Source: Sphingobacteriales bacterium UTBCD1
GTDB taxonomy: Bacteria > Bacteroidota > Bacteroidia > Chitinophagales > Chitinophagaceae
Reading direction: 5' to 3'
Assembly (NCBI GenBank): GCA_002066995.1
Contig: MWTC01000041.1
Location: 1-64,000, forward strand
Length of the DNA stretch: 64,000 bases
Made by a program: the position numbers and the translations under genes. The notes beneath the pieces were generated by a model that saw nothing but the letters and a program-made list of their open reading frames with translations, did not search any database and was not told where the DNA came from. Every line of letters starts with the position of its first letter. Positions within the stretch are counted from its first letter, which is position 1. Positions 62,060-64,000 of the stretch are shown here, in pieces.

Positions 62060-64000
62060 ATGAAGAGACTCCCGATCGTGATTGTAATGATTGTTGCCGG
62101 ATTATTCCTTGCATTCCAGACCCTTGGAAAAACCAATAATAATCCTCCTTCCAAATATGATGAAATACTCCGGCTGGTAGGCCAGAAGTTAACGGAAGAC
62201 CATTATGACCCGCAAAAAATTGATGACGCATTTTCAAAAAAAGTTTTTAAGAAATACCTGGACGGCCTCGATGCTGATAAATCCTTTTTTCTGCAAAGCG
62301 ATTATAATCTGCTGAAAGAAAAATATGAGAACCGTATTGATGACGAGATCAAAGGTGCCCCGGTGGAATTTTTCCTGGCAGCAGGTAAAATTTTTGACAC
62401 AAGGATGGAGGAGAATGAAAAATTCTGTGATGAAATTTTATCAAAACCCTTTGATTTCAATATTGACGAAAGCGTAAACCTTGACGGCGAAAAGCTCAGC
62501 TATGCCAATACGGAAGCTGAAAGAAAAGAAAGATGGAGAAAGAAACTGAAATACATGACGCTTCAGCGATATTCTGACCTGCTGGATATGCGTGAAAAAA
62601 ATAAAGGCACAGTAGGATTTGAAGTGAAAACAGATTCACAACTGGAGCAGGAAGCCCGTGATAAAGTGAAAAAAGTGATTGGAAGGATCTTTAGCCATTA
62701 TCATAACAAGTTTGGAGATGATGATAAATTCAACTTGTTCGTCAATGCAATTACGACTACGATGGATCCGCACACGGAATTTTTTCCGCCTGTGGACAAA
62801 CGCTATTTTGATGAAGAAATGAGCGGCAGGTTTTTTGGCATCGGTGCTTCACTAACTTCCAATGACGACGGAAATATCAAAATCAACAGCATTATCACCG
62901 GCAGCCCTGCCTGGAAATCAGGTGAACTGCAGGTGGGAGATATCGTGATGAAAGTAGGACAGGGTAAAGATGAACCTACTGACCTGACCGGATATGACAT
63001 CACTGATGCCGTAAAGTTAATCCGGGGAAAAAAAGGTACCGAGGTGCGTCTGACTGTAAAAAAACAAGATGGCACCATCAAGACAGTTTCAATAATCCGG
63101 GATGAAATCGTCCAGGATTTTACATTTGCCAGAAGTGCAATAGTAAAAAGCGGTGATGAAAAAATCGGTTATATTTTTCTTCCTGAATTTTATGCTGACT
63201 TTGAACATCCGAACGGCAACCGTTGCTCTGTGGATGTTGCCAAAGAAGTAGTGAAACTGAAAGAACAGAATGTGGATGGCATTGTAATTGATCTTCGCAA
63301 TAACGGCGGAGGATCATTGTATGATGTGGTGCAGATGGCCGGCCTTTTTGTAGATGACGGGCCGATTGTTCAGGTAAAAGACCGCTACAACAGGGCAAGT
63401 GTACTCAGGGATAAAGATAAAGGCGTATTATATTCCGGGCCACTGGCTGTCATGGTAAATGAACTCAGTGCTTCGGCCTCTGAAATATTTGCTGCTGCTA
63501 TACAGGATTACAACCGCGGTGTAATTATCGGCAGCACATCAACCTATGGCAAAGGAACCGTTCAAAGAAATATAGGATTAAATGATGACGGTATTTTTTC
63601 ATTATCCGGACCGGACCTGGGCACCATTAAGCTTACTATTCAAAAATTTTATCGTATCAACGGGGGATCCACCCAATTAAGGGGAGTCAGGTCAGACATT
63701 GTGCTGCCCGACAATCTTGAATACCTGAAAGTAAGAGAAAAAGATGATCCTGATGCTTTGAAATGGGATGAAATAGCAAAGGCAAATTATACGGTATGGA
63801 ACCCGGGTTACGAATTAAAAACAATTGAACAACTGAGCAACAAACGGCTTGAAAACGATCCGCAGTTTAAACTGATACAGGAAAAATCAGAATGGCTTGC
63901 AAAAGAAAATAATAAAACTTATTCATTGCAGTTAAGCAGGTATCGTAAAGAACAGCAACGGATTACTGACACTGTTAAACAGATGGATTCACTGTTGAAA
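62060..64000 (+). CDS. prc: C-terminal processing (tail-specific) protease Prc, 5' part
   Basis: At least 647 aa, open at the right edge. Start taken at 62060 (MKRLPIVIVMIVAGLFLAFQ, a signal anchor); in-frame ATGs at 62030, 62006 and 61982 are less likely. The S41 protease contains an N-terminal helical domain with DPHTEFFPPVDKRYFDE, a PDZ domain (~255-345, INSIITGSPAWKSGELQVGD) and the catalytic Ser472 in SASASE with Lys498 in TYGKGT, a 26-residue spacing. It degrades proteins with nonpolar C-termini in the periplasm. The C-terminus is missing because the window ends. Confidence 0.93.
   Translation, partial: MKRLPIVIVMIVAGLFLAFQTLGKTNNNPPSKYDEILRLVGQKLTEDHYDPQKIDDAFSKKVFKKYLDGLDADKSFFLQSDYNLLKEKYENRIDDEIKGAPVEFFLAAGKIFDTRMEENEKFCDEILSKPFDFNIDESVNLDGEKLSYANTEAERKERWRKKLKYMTLQRYSDLLDMREKNKGTVGFEVKTDSQLEQEARDKVKKVIGRIFSHYHNKFGDDDKFNLFVNAITTTMDPHTEFFPPVDKRYFDEEMSGRFFGIGASLTSNDDGNIKINSIITGSPAWKSGELQVGDIVMKVGQGKDEPTDLTGYDITDAVKLIRGKKGTEVRLTVKKQDGTIKTVSIIRDEIVQDFTFARSAIVKSGDEKIGYIFLPEFYADFEHPNGNRCSVDVAKEVVKLKEQNVDGIVIDLRNNGGGSLYDVVQMAGLFVDDGPIVQVKDRYNRASVLRDKDKGVLYSGPLAVMVNELSASASEIFAAAIQDYNRGVIIGSTSTYGKGTVQRNIGLNDDGIFSLSGPDLGTIKLTIQKFYRINGGSTQLRGVRSDIVLPDNLEYLKVREKDDPDALKWDEIAKANYTVWNPGYELKTIEQLSNKRLENDPQFKLIQEKSEWLAKENNKTYSLQLSRYRKEQQRITDTVKQMDSLLK

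Overview
The window looks like chromosomal DNA of a Bacteroidota bacterium, probably of the Chitinophagaceae/Chitinophagales type. This rests on several TonB-dependent receptors with carboxypeptidase-regulatory-like plug extensions, a type IX secretion (T9SS) tail, TlpA/DUF4369-style thioredoxin proteins, GG-leader peptides that start MKKLSR, a lack of Shine-Dalgarno sequences, and promoters of the TTTG-N20-TAnnTTTG type. The genus cannot be told from the sequence alone.

Layout. 0-8.4 kb: a partial CDS, a lipoprotein, a beta-barrel protein and a 1604-aa exonuclease-RecQ-UvrD fusion helicase, with five copies of a hairpin-rich REP-like repeat, two of which bracket the helicase as near-identical direct repeats. 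8.5-10.8 kb: pcm, an M48 protease and LemA. 10.9-14.7 kb: a reactive-sulfur/persulfide cluster (thioredoxin, YgaP-like membrane protein, two single rhodaneses, DUF6132, persulfide dioxygenase-rhodanese fusion, DUF2892) headed by a Crp/Fnr regulator, with two matching candidate operators. 15-20 kb: penicillin acylase family protein, small membrane proteins and TrhO. 20-25.4 kb: a heme-type uptake operon (TonB receptor, HmuTUV). 25.4-36 kb: purC, a second TonB receptor with a fasciclin lipoprotein, two paralogous membrane-anchored proteins, holA, ribF and purM. 36-41.5 kb: a TlpA-like lipoprotein or secreted protein, a BlaI/M56 signalling pair in which the M56 protein is fused to an amidase, two TonB_C domains and a T9SS tail, then ftsE.

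42.6-56.3 kb is the most striking region: an accessory island inserted between two minus-strand glycosyltransferase genes, with a degenerate copy of the 3' end of one of them left at the far border. It encodes an XRE regulator carrying a C11 tract, a C39-like/VKOR/thioredoxin fusion, a short GT29 (sialyltransferase-like) enzyme, a CMP-sugar synthetase-like enzyme, three double-glycine precursor peptides each with exactly six cysteines, three TlpA-type thioredoxins (one per precursor), a C39 peptidase ABC exporter and an HlyD adaptor. Each precursor sits behind a repeated unit made of the 3' end of the cytidylyltransferase gene plus a conserved, apparently structured, ~80-nt leader. Each is followed by a stem-loop before its thioredoxin gene. 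I read this as a candidate system for making and exporting disulfide-rich, possibly sialic-acid-type glycosylated peptides. The enzyme families are recognised from motifs; the product and its glycosylation are inference.

56.3-64 kb: glycosyltransferase and polysaccharide deacetylase, an outer-membrane beta-barrel receptor, tRNA-His, and the 5' part of a Prc/CtpA tail-specific protease that runs off the window.
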